Of a stretch of DNA of 35,435 nt, positions 1 through 7,370 are shown piece after piece. A program made the position numbers and the translations under genes. This stretch comes from a virus. The DNA lies in IMG/VR virus record IMGVR_UViG_3300037285_000195, positions 1 through 35,435 of that record, one strand, 5' to 3'. The notes below the pieces were generated by a model that was not told the DNA's origin, did not search any database, and saw only the letters and a list, made by a program, of their open reading frames with translations. How positions within the stretch are numbered: the first letter of the stretch is position 1; each line of letters begins with the position of its first letter.

Positions 1-102
1 ACACTAGGCCGCTGATCATCTTGCCGCCGGCGGCGGTCAGGTTGGATGGCATTTCGACACCCAGCCAGCCCATGACACCGCTGAAGGCTTTGTAGAACAG
101 GC
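1..102. repeat. Contig-end direct repeat, left copy (circular overlap)
   Basis: These 102 bases are identical to 35334-35435. With the overlap collapsed, the tape-measure reading frame runs uninterrupted from the left end into the right end. The genome is therefore circular or circularly permuted, about 35,333 bp long. An exact overlap of this size looks like assembly overlap rather than a biological terminal repeat. One caution: the overlap lies inside an imperfect internal duplication of the tape-measure gene, so a collapsed extra copy cannot be fully excluded. Confidence 0.9.
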
Positions 103-1768
103 CCAAAGGTGACCAGTTCAGAATGAGCTTGCCCACGCCGGCGATGCCGCCGCTAAAGGCGCCTTTGATCGTCTGCCAAACACCCGTGAAAAACTCCGAT
201 ATGCCGGCCCAGTTCTTGTAGATCAGGTAACCGGCGCCTGCAATTGCAGCAATGGCGATGCCGATCGGGTTGGCTGTGAGCGCCAGGCCAATGGCTTTTA
301 CGCCAGCAGCTATCGCGGGCAAGCCACCGGCAAGGCCAACCAACGCGGTACCGGCCGCAAACAGTGCTTTGCCGAACGCGAGTATTGCCAATGCTGGCTT
401 GAGCGCGAACAGAAACGCCAAGACCATGCTCAGGTTTTCAACGCCGCCTACTAATCCAGCTGCCTTACTAGCCAGCCACGCGACATTCTTAGCCGTACTG
501 GCAACGCCCAGAGCCAGGTCGCGGATGACGGGCAGTGCTGATTTCATTTTTTCACCAAAGGTGGCAGCAAAGGCCTTCACCTGGTCTTTGTTTTCGCGCA
601 TCCAGCCGGAAAGGTCACCCATCAGTTCGGTTACCGCGGGCATTAGTTCAGCGCCAATGGTGTTCTTCATGCCTGCCATGCCCAGTTGGGCGTCCAGCAT
701 TGCATCCTTGAAGGTTTCCGCGTCGCGTGCTGCCTTCTCGCTGAGCACGTAACCGGTGGCTAAGGCGTCTTTGCGCAGTTCCTTCAGGCCTGCACTTCCA
801 TCCTTTAGCATGTTGATCATGCCCACGCCTTCACGGCCAAACAACTGTGCGGCGAGTGCGACCTTCTGGGACTGGTTTTCGACGCTGCCAAGGCGATCGG
901 CGACCACGGCCAGACTGTCTTCCGGCGTCATCTTTGCCAGGTCTTCGGCAGATAAGCCCAGCTCATCGTAAGCTTTCTTTGCTGCACCGGTACCGCTGGT
1001 GGCTTCGCCCATTCGCTTAACAAAACGCTCCAGGCTGGAATCGAACTTCTGGGTGGAAACGCCAGAGCGTTCGGCCGCGTAACGCAGTTCCTGGAATGGG
1101 CCAAGTGCGATGCCGATTTTATCTCCAGTCTTCGCGAGTTCGTCACCCAGACTAGCGGTGGAATTTGCCAAGCCGAATATGCCCGCTGCAACACCGCCCG
1201 TGGCCACCAGGGCGCGCTTACTAAACTTGCCCACCTCACTGGTCATGCTATTGAACTTGCCGCTTACGTCGGCTTTGCCCAGCTGTTCTAGGTACCGCTT
1301 CTGGCGTTGCATGCGGCTGTTCGCCACTTTCATGCGCTCGGCCAGCTTGCGCTCTTCATCGGCCAGATTCCGTGTGCTGACGCCTGCGTCTTTCAGCCGC
1401 TTGCGCACTGCGCCCAGTTCTTTACGTTGTTTCTGGCCTTTGTCGTTGAAATTCTCCACTTCCTTACGGGCCTTGTTGTATTCGGCTCGCAATTTTGCAG
1501 TGGGTTTTGCAGTGGCTTTTAGCTCAGCGCCCAGCTGGCGCACACGCTGCTGGGAAGCGGAAAGCGCAGCTGAATTGGATTTAAGCGCCTTGTCGGCTTT
1601 GCGGTAGGAGGAAATGTCGCGCTGGGTGTTTTGCAGCTTGCGAGTTTCAGCCTGGGCCTGCTTTAGCGCCCGTGCTGTAGCACCGGTTGTGGCGTTGATT
1701 TTCTTGAGCGGGCCGGTAACCCGGTCTTTGGCGGCCAGGATGACCTGCAGATCCAGGCTTTTCGACAT
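1..1768 (-). CDS. T: Tail tape measure protein (gpT-like), N-terminal part, continues at 35333
   Basis: This encodes the tail tape measure protein, which sets tail length and occupies the tube lumen. The ATG at 1768 overlaps the E' stop as TAATG. The first residues read MSKSLDLQVILAAKDRVTGP and are followed by a long Gln/Lys/Ala-rich coiled-coil region. The frame stays open to the left edge and continues in frame at 35333, ending at 34633. The joined protein is about 822 residues, close to P2 gpT (about 815). The position after E/E' and before U and D matches P2. The C-terminal half holds imperfect repeats of a hydrophobic, glycine-rich module (LFYKAFSGVM...). The left-end part has no stop codon because it runs off the contig. 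Confidence 0.93.
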   Translation of the reverse strand, partial: MSKSLDLQVILAAKDRVTGPLKKINATTGATARALKQAQAETRKLQNTQRDISSYRKADKALKSNSAALSASQQRVRQLGAELKATAKPTAKLRAEYNKARKEVENFNDKGQKQRKELGAVRKRLKDAGVSTRNLADEERKLAERMKVANSRMQRQKRYLEQLGKADVSGKFNSMTSEVGKFSKRALVATGGVAAGIFGLANSTASLGDELAKTGDKIGIALGPFQELRYAAERSGVSTQKFDSSLERFVKRMGEATSGTGAAKKAYDELGLSAEDLAKMTPEDSLAVVADRLGSVENQSQKVALAAQLFGREGVGMINMLKDGSAGLKELRKDALATGYVLSEKAARDAETFKDAMLDAQLGMAGMKNTIGAELMPAVTELMGDLSGWMRENKDQVKAFAATFGEKMKSALPVIRDLALGVASTAKNVAWLASKAAGLVGGVENLSMVLAFLFALKPALAILAFGKALFAAGTALVGLAGGLPAIAAGVKAIGLALTANPIGIAIAAIAGAGYLIYKNWAGISEFFTGVWQTIKGAFSGGIAGVGKLILNWSPLGLFYKAFSGVMGWLGVEMPSNLTAAGGKMISGLV

Positions 1769-2192
1769 TATTCCTCCGGCTGGCTGCGCTTGCGTGCGTG
1801 TTCACGCCATTCCATCAATTCTGAGAGTGTCATGTGCTCCATGTCTGAGGGCCGCCAGTGAAATATGGCGGCCACGTCAGCCATGGCATCGTCAACGCGG
1901 TGCGGGATTAACCCTTGTGCCGCTTCTGCAGCAAAAAACCGGCGATCTCTTTTCCAGCCTCCACCAGGTCTGCGGGGTCCATGTTGCGCACTTCTTGCTC
2001 TGTGAGTGTGGGAGTGCTAATGCGCGGAATCAGCTTGGTTACGCTGTCTACGTCCAGGTTCAGCACTTCGGCCAGGCTCAGGCCGCGCAGTTCGCCGGCC
2101 ATGGGCTTGCGCAGTACCAGCTTTTCGATCTTATCGCCGTCGCGCTGGATGGGGGTGTCCAGCTGTACGGTTACGCTTTCGGGCTTGCTCAC
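1768..2192 (-). CDS. E+E': Tail assembly chaperone fusion gpE+E' made by -1 frameshift
   Basis: This is the predicted frameshift product: 87 codons of E, then a -1 slip at T TTT TTG (1932-1938), then 54 residues in the -1 frame ending at the TAA at 1770-1768. The total is about 141 residues, against about 142 for P2 E+E'. The -1 frame tail includes the segments IFHWRPSDMEHM and LSELMEWREHARKRS, the typical C-terminus of P2 gpE'. The long product and the short gpE together act as tape-measure chaperones in tail assembly. The start, slip site and TAATG coupling to T are seen directly; that frameshifting occurs is inferred from P2. Confidence 0.87.
1908..2192 (-). CDS. E: Tail assembly chaperone gpE (unshifted product)
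   Basis: This is a 94-residue protein (P2 gpE is about 91) encoded directly after the tube gene. It begins MSKPESVTVQLDTPIQRDGD and has the acidic/hydrophobic composition of P2-like gpE chaperones. It helps load and protect the tape measure during tail assembly and is not part of the virion in P2. The gene ends with GFLLQKRHKG; the GFL codons contain the slippery heptamer that gives the longer E+E' form. The ATG is preceded by AAGGAG at a normal distance. Confidence 0.9.
   Translation of the reverse strand: MSKPESVTVQLDTPIQRDGDKIEKLVLRKPMAGELRGLSLAEVLNLDVDSVTKLIPRISTPTLTEQEVRNMDPADLVEAGKEIAGFLLQKRHKG
1932..1938 (-). promoter_or_regulatory. Programmed -1 ribosomal frameshift heptamer
   Basis: The sense strand reads T TTT TTG in the E zero frame (codons GGT TTT TTG). 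This is the same slippery heptamer as in the P2 E/E' pair. The -1 frame downstream is open for 54 codons and encodes an E'-like tail. Confidence 0.87.
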
Positions 2193-2204
2193 GGGATTAG
2201 CTCC

Positions 2205-2714
2205 TTACAGGCCGATGTTCTGGCGGTGTTGTTCCAGGCGGTCTACACCGCGTACTTTTTCGACCATGCCGGGCACGTCGATTTCGATCACGTCTTCACC
2301 GTTAATGGTCAGCTTGAAATAACTGAGGGTGGTGGTAACGCTCTGGGTGTTGTTGCTGCCAGATTCCGCATCGCCCATGGCGATTTCGCGGTGTCGGCCA
2401 CGGGCCACGATTTCCACCGGGATGGTTTCGCCGGTGTCGTCTTGCTGGTAGCTACCGGCAAAGCGCAGCATATCGGTGTCCAGCTGGCTGGTGCCGAAGT
2501 TGTCGAAGATGCCGGGGATTAGCCCTGCCGGCGTCCACTGGAATTCCAACTTTTCCATGCCCATGTCGATGTCCACCGGGGCGTTCATGCCGCCCCCGCG
2601 GTACTCTTCCATCTGGCGCACCAGCGGTGGCAGCGTGAGCGAGCCGATCATGCCCTGCCAGTTGTCGCCGTTGCCGAATAAATTGAAGTGCTTAAGTTTT
2701 TTCGGGAGTGCCAT
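2205..2714 (-). CDS. FII: Major tail tube protein gpFII
   Basis: This 169-residue protein (P2 FII is about 172) begins MALPKKLKHFNLFGNGDNWQ, which is characteristic of P2-like tube proteins. It polymerises into the inner tail tube around the tape measure. It lies 12 bp downstream of the sheath gene and before E, as in P2. AAGGAGAA precedes the ATG. It shows no truncation or insertion, unlike the neighbouring sheath. Confidence 0.95.
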   Translation of the reverse strand: MALPKKLKHFNLFGNGDNWQGMIGSLTLPPLVRQMEEYRGGGMNAPVDIDMGMEKLEFQWTPAGLIPGIFDNFGTSQLDTDMLRFAGSYQQDDTGETIPVEIVARGRHREIAMGDAESGSNNTQSVTTTLSYFKLTINGEDVIEIDVPGMVEKVRGVDRLEQHRQNIGL

Positions 2715-2726
2715 TGCTTGTTCTCC

Positions 2727-4241
2727 TTATGCGTTTACGCGGCTGGCGAAGTCCACCAGGTACCGGTCTGTGATGCGCTGGCGCAACAGCAGGTTTTCCA
2801 GCGGCGGCACTGGGGTGTAGTCGTAGTCGATGTACAGTTTGCCGGCCTTTAGCGTGTCTTTGGTGTTGGCTACGTCATCGAACCATGCGCTGGCATCGAT
2901 AATCAGGCCCAGGGCTTTCAGCTCGCGGAACTTGGCGTTGATGCCTTCGATGATGTCTTTCGCAAGCGACGGGTGCATGGGTTTGTCGACGGCCCACATG
3001 TGCGCCTCTGCAATCGTGTCTGCCAGTATTTGCGCTGTGCGGGTGTAGTTCTCGAACTGGAACAGCGGGTCGGAACTGCAGGTGCGTGAGCCCCAGAAGC
3101 GGAAGCCGTCGCGCTGCACCAGGGTGGTTACTTCGTTGGCGTTCAGCAGCCCTGCGTCGGTGTTGGGGTCTTGCAGATCCCAGTGCACATCTTTGTTGAT
3201 ACCGGTCACGCCGTTCACGGCCACGTTAGACAGGGTTTTATGCCAGCCTACCTGTTGATCGATCTTGGCGCGCAATCCCATAGCGCGCGCTACAGCGAAG
3301 GCGGTGGAGGTGGATTCGGTGTTTACGTCAAACGCCAAGAAATCTGGCCAGATCAGCATCAGCTCGCGGGCACCATAGCTATTGCGATACAAGATGGCGT
3401 CTTCGATGACTTCGCAGCCGTGGCAGCTGGCGTACACGAACGCGCGCAACTTCTGAGCCATTGCGACGGCTTCAGCGGTTACGGCTGGCGTGTCCAGGCC
3501 TGGTGCACCGATGATGCGGGGTTTTACGCCCAGGTTCTGTTCAGCAGCCAGCAGCGCTTTCAGGCCGGTCTTCTTGCCCTGGGCGGTGACGGTTCCGATG
3601 ACGTTGGCGGTGGTCTCGCTTTCGGTGGCTCCCTGCTCTACCCGAACTACCACAACGGGGGTGTTGGCCTGGTCTGCAATGGCATCCAGTGCAGCCGGCA
3701 ATGTGCCGGTGGTGCCAGCCTTGCCGATTGCGTCAAAGACGTTTGTTACCAGAACGGGGGTGTTCAGCGGGAAGGCTTCGTTCTTGCCGCCCGACAGCGC
3801 GGCATAGTCAGCCCCGCCAACTACGCCGTCACCGCTGGCGCCGCCTGCAAGTGATGCGGCAACCAGTGCAGAAGCGTCTGGGCTAACGTTTACGGCCGTT
3901 ACGACTTGGGATGCGGTGCTGGTAACAGCCGCTGATGCGCTGGTTGCCAGGCTTACAGTAATTTCATTTCCCAAAGCAGTAACTTTTAGTGTTGCAGAAG
4001 ACTTTGCAGGGTCGACAAAGCGCACGCGGCGGGTGTTGCCGATGGCCCCTGGGTTTGCGGCTGTGAATAAAATATCGGCATTGTCAGCGACAGCCCGAAT
4101 GGTGGCTGATGCCTTTAAGCCTGCTGACGCTTCGGGCGCGGTGGCCACAAGGCCGATAATGGCGGTTGCAACGGTACGAATGGTGCGAGTGCCTTCGTTG
4201 ATTTCGAGCACTCGAACACCGTGGTGGTATTGATCGGGCAT
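2727..4241 (-). CDS. FI: Contractile tail sheath gpFI with an inserted domain
   Basis: This is a 504-residue contractile tail sheath. Residues 1-40 ([17 protein letters not shown]) and about 156-504 ([51 protein letters not shown]) match P2 FI closely. P2 FI is about 396 residues. The extra length is one block at residues 41-155, rich in Ala, Thr, Ser and Val with a [10 protein letters not shown] motif, sitting exactly where P2 passes directly from residue ~38 into the PLN strand. The block resembles a beta-rich add-on domain on the outer sheath surface (inference). The first 127 bases overlap the 3' end of the DGR reverse transcriptase frame. GGAGG lies just before the ATG. Confidence 0.95.
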   Translation of the reverse strand: MPDQYHHGVRVLEINEGTRTIRTVATAIIGLVATAPEASAGLKASATIRAVADNADILFTAANPGAIGNTRRVRFVDPAKSSATLKVTALGNEITVSLATSASAAVTSTASQVVTAVNVSPDASALVAASLAGGASGDGVVGGADYAALSGGKNEAFPLNTPVLVTNVFDAIGKAGTTGTLPAALDAIADQANTPVVVVRVEQGATESETTANVIGTVTAQGKKTGLKALLAAEQNLGVKPRIIGAPGLDTPAVTAEAVAMAQKLRAFVYASCHGCEVIEDAILYRNSYGARELMLIWPDFLAFDVNTESTSTAFAVARAMGLRAKIDQQVGWHKTLSNVAVNGVTGINKDVHWDLQDPNTDAGLLNANEVTTLVQRDGFRFWGSRTCSSDPLFQFENYTRTAQILADTIAEAHMWAVDKPMHPSLAKDIIEGINAKFRELKALGLIIDASAWFDDVANTKDTLKAGKLYIDYDYTPVPPLENLLLRQRITDRYLVDFASRVNA

Positions 4242-5368
4242 GACGCCTCCTGGTGTGGTTTTACCGGGTATATGGGTGTCATGATGAACTGTGAGAAGTC
4301 TGGCGCCAGTGGCGTTTTTTGTGGGGTGGTCACCTCACAATTTGCCGCCCTCTGAAAGCAAGCCGACCCTAAAAGCATTGACCTGATTCGGTAGGTGTCA
4401 GCAAACTTCGCATGGCCAATCCAGGAGCTGATTCGGTTGCGAATATGCTGGCCATCGATTTTCCCTGCAGCGTACTCTTTCTGCATAATCTTGAGCCTGG
4501 ACTTCATTCTGCGCACGCTTCCATTGCGCAAGCGGCGGTGGGTTGTCCACATGCGATACCCCAGGAAGTCCAGGGCCCGGCCGTTTTTGGCTCCCACAGG
4601 AAACACTTGAGTTTTCCCGTTAAGATCCAGCGCTAAATTCTCTTTCAGCCATTGCTCAAGGTGCTGCCACATTTGGTGGAGGTGCTTTTTGTCGTTATGG
4701 ACAATGAGCCAGTCATCCATATAACGCATGTAAAGCGGCTCCCTGAGGTCTTGCTTTACGTGCTGATCCAGCTCATGCAGGTAAACGTTGGCTGCAAGCT
4801 GGCTTGTCAGGTTTCCGATGGGCAGCCCTGGCCCCCACGATCGGATGATCTCTTCCAACAATTTCATGGTGCGCTTACACGCGATACGGCGTGCGAACAG
4901 CTTCAGTATGATGTCGTGGTTTATGGAGGGGAAATACTTCCTGATATCGGCTTTTAGAACGTATACGCGACCGTGATTTCTCTCCACCTTTCTCAGCCAC
5001 TTCTGGGCCTGCAGCGCTCCGGAGTGCATGCCCCGGCCTGGGCGGCAGGCGTAGCTGTGGTTGATGAATCTTTTTTCCCAGATGAACTCCACGGCGCCAA
5101 CTAAGCTGTGCTGAACTACGCGATCGCGGAATGGCAGCGCTGCCACAAGCCGGGTTTTTGGTTCGTATACATAGAATTCCCGGTAAACCCCGGTTTTGTA
5201 CTGGCCCCATATCAGTTCGTTCTGCAGGTGTATTAGTTCACTCTCCAGATTCCTTTCAAATTTCAGCACTTCGACGTGATGCCGCTTGCCCTTCCGGGCC
5301 CTAAGATAGCCGTTATAAAGGCTTTCGAAGTCGTAAACTTGCGGGTAGATATTGTCATAGGTTTTCAT
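4115..5368 (-). CDS. DGR reverse transcriptase
   Basis: This 417-residue reverse transcriptase makes mutagenised cDNA from the TR RNA. Visible motifs are the catalytic Asp in [11 protein letters not shown] (D141), the DGR-specific [10 protein letters not shown] motif (181-190, with IGxxxSQ instead of the QGxxxSP of other RTs), the active-site YMDD (216-219), and the thumb region FLGYRMW (268-274). The start ATG follows TAAGGATC. Family members are usually 330-400 residues; recognisable RT sequence ends near residue 340. The last ~77 residues are unlike the family, and the final 42 codons read through the 5' end of the sheath gene. The original stop may have been lost. The order target-avd-TR-RT matches Bordetella phage BPP-1. 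Confidence 0.96.
   Translation of the reverse strand: MKTYDNIYPQVYDFESLYNGYLRARKGKRHHVEVLKFERNLESELIHLQNELIWGQYKTGVYREFYVYEPKTRLVAALPFRDRVVQHSLVGAVEFIWEKRFINHSYACRPGRGMHSGALQAQKWLRKVERNHGRVYVLKADIRKYFPSINHDIILKLFARRIACKRTMKLLEEIIRSWGPGLPIGNLTSQLAANVYLHELDQHVKQDLREPLYMRYMDDWLIVHNDKKHLHQMWQHLEQWLKENLALDLNGKTQVFPVGAKNGRALDFLGYRMWTTHRRLRNGSVRRMKSRLKIMQKEYAAGKIDGQHIRNRISSWIGHAKFADTYRIRSMLLGSACFQRAANCEVTTPQKTPLAPDFSQFIMTPIYPVKPHQEASCPINTTTVFECSKSTKALAPFVPLQPPLSALWPPRPKRQQA
4319..4340. promoter_or_regulatory. Candidate Ogr-type activator dyad upstream of the sheath gene
   Basis: TTGTG-N12-CACAA is a perfect 5-bp dyad centred 88 bp upstream of the FI start. P2 Ogr and P4 Delta act at TGT/ACA dyads about 55 bp upstream of late transcription starts, which would leave a leader of about 34 nt here. 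A second dyad of the same spacing lies upstream of V, and this genome encodes an Ogr-like protein. The site lies inside the 3' part of the RT frame. Confidence 0.45.
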
Positions 5369-5484
5369 TTTGATCCTTAGAAAGGCGGCGCCGGAAGAGC
5401 CTTGCCTGAGCTACTACACTACCGACGCCTGTTCATGTTTCGGCGCTGGGCCGGGGATTAGCCACCCTTTTGAAGGTGCACTGT

Positions 5485-5506
5485 CTGCAAAGCCTTGGCC
5501 TTGCAG
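5485..5506 (-). other. Hairpin in the TR-RT spacer (likely part of the DGR RNA)
   Basis: The arms CTGCAA and TTGCAG enclose an inner GCC-TT-GGC stem. It lies in the 152-nt spacer between the 3' end of TR and the RT start. In BPP-1 a spacer of similar length (about 140 nt) downstream of TR is needed for Avd/RT binding and cDNA priming. A role as an RNA structural element is inferred from that position. Confidence 0.4.
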
Positions 5507-5520
5507 CTTCTGGCTTACCT

Positions 5521-5640
5521 CAAGAGCGGGCCGGAACCCGATGTTCGTGTTCGAGTTCGACCGCGGGTTGTTCAAGTTCAACGCGGCCAGGCCGGCATTG
5601 GAACCGTTGTTCCAGTTGCCGCCACGATACGGAAGGCGCT
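5521..5640 (-). repeat. DGR template repeat (TR)
   Basis: The region 5526-5640 aligns without gaps to 6057-6171 (VR) at a constant offset of 531 bp, with 102 of 115 positions identical. All 13 mismatches are A on the TR sense (minus) strand: plus-strand 5542, 5551, 5556, 5557, 5569, 5577, 5578, 5598, 5599, 5608, 5610, 5616 and 5628. In the VR frame the TR carries ten Asn codons (AAC/AAT) and single TAT and ATC codons, the codons favoured for adenine mutagenesis. The identity continues to 5521 with one further non-A mismatch at 5524, in the IMH* end. The TR is transcribed and used as the RT template. Confidence 0.97.
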
Positions 5641-5646
5641 TTGTGG

Positions 5647-5982
5647 CTAACCCTTAATGCTTTTGATCCAGCCGCCAACCATTCGCCCAACTTCATCCAA
5701 GTGCCGGCTCCACACTTCGTACTTTTTCATCGGTAAATGGCCTTCTTTCATGGCCACTCTGACCCGATGGCGCATAACATCCAGTTCGTCGGACAGTGCG
5801 CCAAGCACGGTTTTCTTGTGATGTTGCCGGGCTGCCTTGATGGTTAATCGCATGAGCTCCGTCATTGATTGCCGGATCTCTGCGCTGGATACATGTTTTT
5901 CAGCCTTCGGAAAGTGCCGCAAAGCAGTGCGGCCGTAGAGCTCCATGTCTTCCAGTTTTTGGGCAATTTTCAGGTTGTGCAT
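5647..5982 (-). CDS. avd: DGR accessory variability determinant (Avd-like four-helix protein)
   Basis: This is a 111-residue, basic, helical protein in the Avd position between the target gene and TR. The segments KLEDMELYGRTALRHFPKAE, IRQSMTELMRL and WSRHLDEVGRMVGGWIKS match the Avd/S23-like four-helix bundle family (from memory of the family). Avd binds the RT and the TR RNA and is required for cDNA synthesis in BPP-1. I chose the ATG at 5982. A TTG at 6033 would extend the frame by 17 codons but would place the DNA hairpin 6001-6020 inside the gene and has no ribosome binding site. The gene ends 7 bp before the TR. Confidence 0.88.
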   Translation of the reverse strand: MHNLKIAQKLEDMELYGRTALRHFPKAEKHVSSAEIRQSMTELMRLTIKAARQHHKKTVLGALSDELDVMRHRVRVAMKEGHLPMKKYEVWSRHLDEVGRMVGGWIKSIKG

Positions 5983-6000
5983 GACTGTCCAGATTAATAA

Positions 6001-6020
6001 GGGCGCACTGTCGTGCGCCC
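6001..6020 (-). other. DGR target-recognition hairpin/cruciform downstream of VR
   Basis: A perfect 8-bp inverted repeat, GGGCGCAC and GTGCGCCC, encloses four bases. On the target sense strand the loop reads GACA, which fits the GRNA tetraloop of the cruciform elements known downstream of VRs in BPP-1-type DGRs. It lies 24 bp after the target stop codon and 37 bp beyond the end of the VR core. It has no U-tract, so it is not a typical terminator. Confidence 0.8.
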
Positions 6021-6043
6021 TGTCAGATTGCAAGGCTCAGAGA

Positions 6044-7024
6044 TCAGCCGGCAAAAGCGGGCCGGAACCCGAAGTTCGTGTCCGAGCCCGACCGCGGGTC
6101 GTTCAAGAGCAACGCGGCCAGGCCGGCACGGGAACCGTAGCTCCAGCTGCCGCCACGAAACGGAAGGCGCTCACCGGACGTGTTTGCATAGATTCGGCCC
6201 TGCGCTTCCGTTTCCGTTTGCGGGCTGATCATCAGGCGCTTCATGAGATCGCCTTCCGAGTACGCGCCCCCCTTAGCGAGCGCATTCCACTCGCTGTTAA
6301 TGCTAGCGTCTTCGGGGGTGCCCTTTGAGTTGGCCAGCGTTAATGTGCCGGAGTCATTGTTGAGGAAGTGACCGGCTGACAACCAGGCCGACTCTTCCGC
6401 GGTGTAATCATTGTCGGTGGTGCAGAATATTTCCCCATCAACCAGTTTGAACTGATCCTGCCACTCCCAGACGTTACCCACCAAGTCGGAAATGCCTGCG
6501 GCGGTGCCGTCGTGGCGCCAGCTTGCCGGGCCGCCGCCGGTTGCAGATCGACCGCCAGAGCCAGTCACAACCGCCGTTTCATGCTTTGCATCGTGTGCAC
6601 GGCCGTAGTCGGTGTTGCCGCGCGGGGTGAAGCCGTTGGCTTTGCACCACAGCGCAATTGCCGCCCATTCGTGCATGCTCATCAGGTGCCAGCCTGGGCC
6701 TTTGCCTTCGCATGCCGCCTTTGCCGTGTCGTAGTTGATGCTTGTTCTGGGATCTTTACCGGGCAAGCCAACCGCGCGGCCATCGTAAACTGACGCCTGG
6801 TACTGGCTGACGAAGATTTCCGATTTCTCCTGGCCATCGACTAGGAAGGCGGTGGCAACTCCAGTGCCCAGAATGGATTCCATGCCCAGGTCTTCATAGC
6901 GGAACTTGGGGATTACGCGCATGTACGACGGAAAGCCTTTATCGTCATACAGTACGGTGATGTATCCGCCGGTGGCGGCCTCAACCTGCTGGCGCAGGCT
7001 ATCAGGGCTAAAAATGATAGACAT
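6044..7024 (-). CDS. DGR target: C-type-lectin/FGE-fold tail tip (receptor-binding) protein
   Basis: This 326-residue protein is diversified by the DGR. Residues ~90-326 carry formylglycine-generating-enzyme/C-type-lectin fold motifs: GWHLMSMHEWAAIALWC, GNVWEWQDQF, FRGGSW and GFRPAF. The variable region is residues 285-323, with the stop codon 11 bp past the core VR. Residues differing from TR are 289 F(Y), 293 S(N), 295 S(N), 296 Y(N), 299 R(N), 306 L(N), 309 D(N), 313 G(N), 315 D(N) and 318 F(I), with the TR residue in brackets. N308 and N317 remain as in TR. The location at the end of the fibre genes suggests a receptor-binding tip like Mtd of BPP-1 (inference). AAGGAG lies 8 bp before the ATG. 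Confidence 0.95.
   Translation of the reverse strand: MSIIFSPDSLRQQVEAATGGYITVLYDDKGFPSYMRVIPKFRYEDLGMESILGTGVATAFLVDGQEKSEIFVSQYQASVYDGRAVGLPGKDPRTSINYDTAKAACEGKGPGWHLMSMHEWAAIALWCKANGFTPRGNTDYGRAHDAKHETAVVTGSGGRSATGGGPASWRHDGTAAGISDLVGNVWEWQDQFKLVDGEIFCTTDNDYTAEESAWLSAGHFLNNDSGTLTLANSKGTPEDASINSEWNALAKGGAYSEGDLMKRLMISPQTETEAQGRIYANTSGERLPFRGGSWSYGSRAGLAALLLNDPRSGSDTNFGFRPAFAG
6052..6171 (-). repeat. DGR variable repeat (VR) with IMH
   Basis: This is the C-terminal coding repeat paired with TR 5521-5640. All core differences correspond to A in the TR sense strand, with outcomes including G, C and T, so the repeat has been through mutagenic homing. The 3' end in the sense direction is GC-rich and invariant (GGGTTCCGGCCCGC), which fits the initiation-of-mutagenic-homing site. 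It is followed by the hairpin at 6001-6020. Confidence 0.97.
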
Positions 7025-7036
7025 CGTGCCTACTCC

Positions 7037-7360
7037 TTATCGTTGGGTGGTCCAGAGGGTGATCACCACCTGGTCTGGGTTTAGCGGTACACGCTGAGGT
7101 TCGATAACTGGGCTGCCTTCATCATCCACTTCACCGGTGTCCACTTCCTGGGTGATGTATGGCGGAATTCGTATGGATGCCACTTGAAAGCCGGTGGCAG
7201 CCTCGACGATGCCGCCGTTGGCTTCCTGGCGCAGGTCAATCAGCAGTTCAGATTCTTTCTGCCGGTGTTCAGCGTTGTAACTGTCGCCACCGATGGTGAC
7301 CAGCACTCCGGCTACCGATACATCTGGATGCGGCCCTGGGCCGCGCGTGATAATTCTCAT
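7037..7360 (-). CDS. Small fibre-region protein of unknown function
   Basis: This 107-residue protein has no family I can name. It begins MRIITRGPGPHPDVSVAGVL and is rich in Val, Ile, Pro and Gly with no membrane segment. It is encoded 10 bp after the fibre protein gene and 12 bp before the DGR target, in the same operon. In P2 the slot after the fibre gene H is taken by the fibre assembly chaperone G, but no similarity to gpG is visible. It could be a fibre subunit, an adaptor linking the lectin-fold tip to the fibre, or a chaperone. AAGGAG precedes the start. Confidence 0.75.
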   Translation of the reverse strand: MRIITRGPGPHPDVSVAGVLVTIGGDSYNAEHRQKESELLIDLRQEANGGIVEAATGFQVASIRIPPYITQEVDTGEVDDEGSPVIEPQRVPLNPDQVVITLWTTQR

Positions 7361-7370
7361 GATTTTCTCC

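Noticed and set aside
252-3854. Long plus-strand open frames, such as 1614-2522 and 3171-3854
   Set aside because: They lie opposite clear tape-measure, chaperone, tube and sheath genes, have low-complexity Ala/Ser/Arg-rich products and lack ribosome binding sites.
4115-5368. Retron or group II intron reverse transcriptase
   Set aside because: The IGxxxSQ motif, the adjacent TR/VR pair and Avd-like gene identify a DGR; no intron maturase domain or retron msr/msd structure is seen.
5370-5736. Plus-strand coding frames across the TR
   Set aside because: They are antisense to TR and avd and have no ribosome binding site; the strong TR/VR match explains the sequence.
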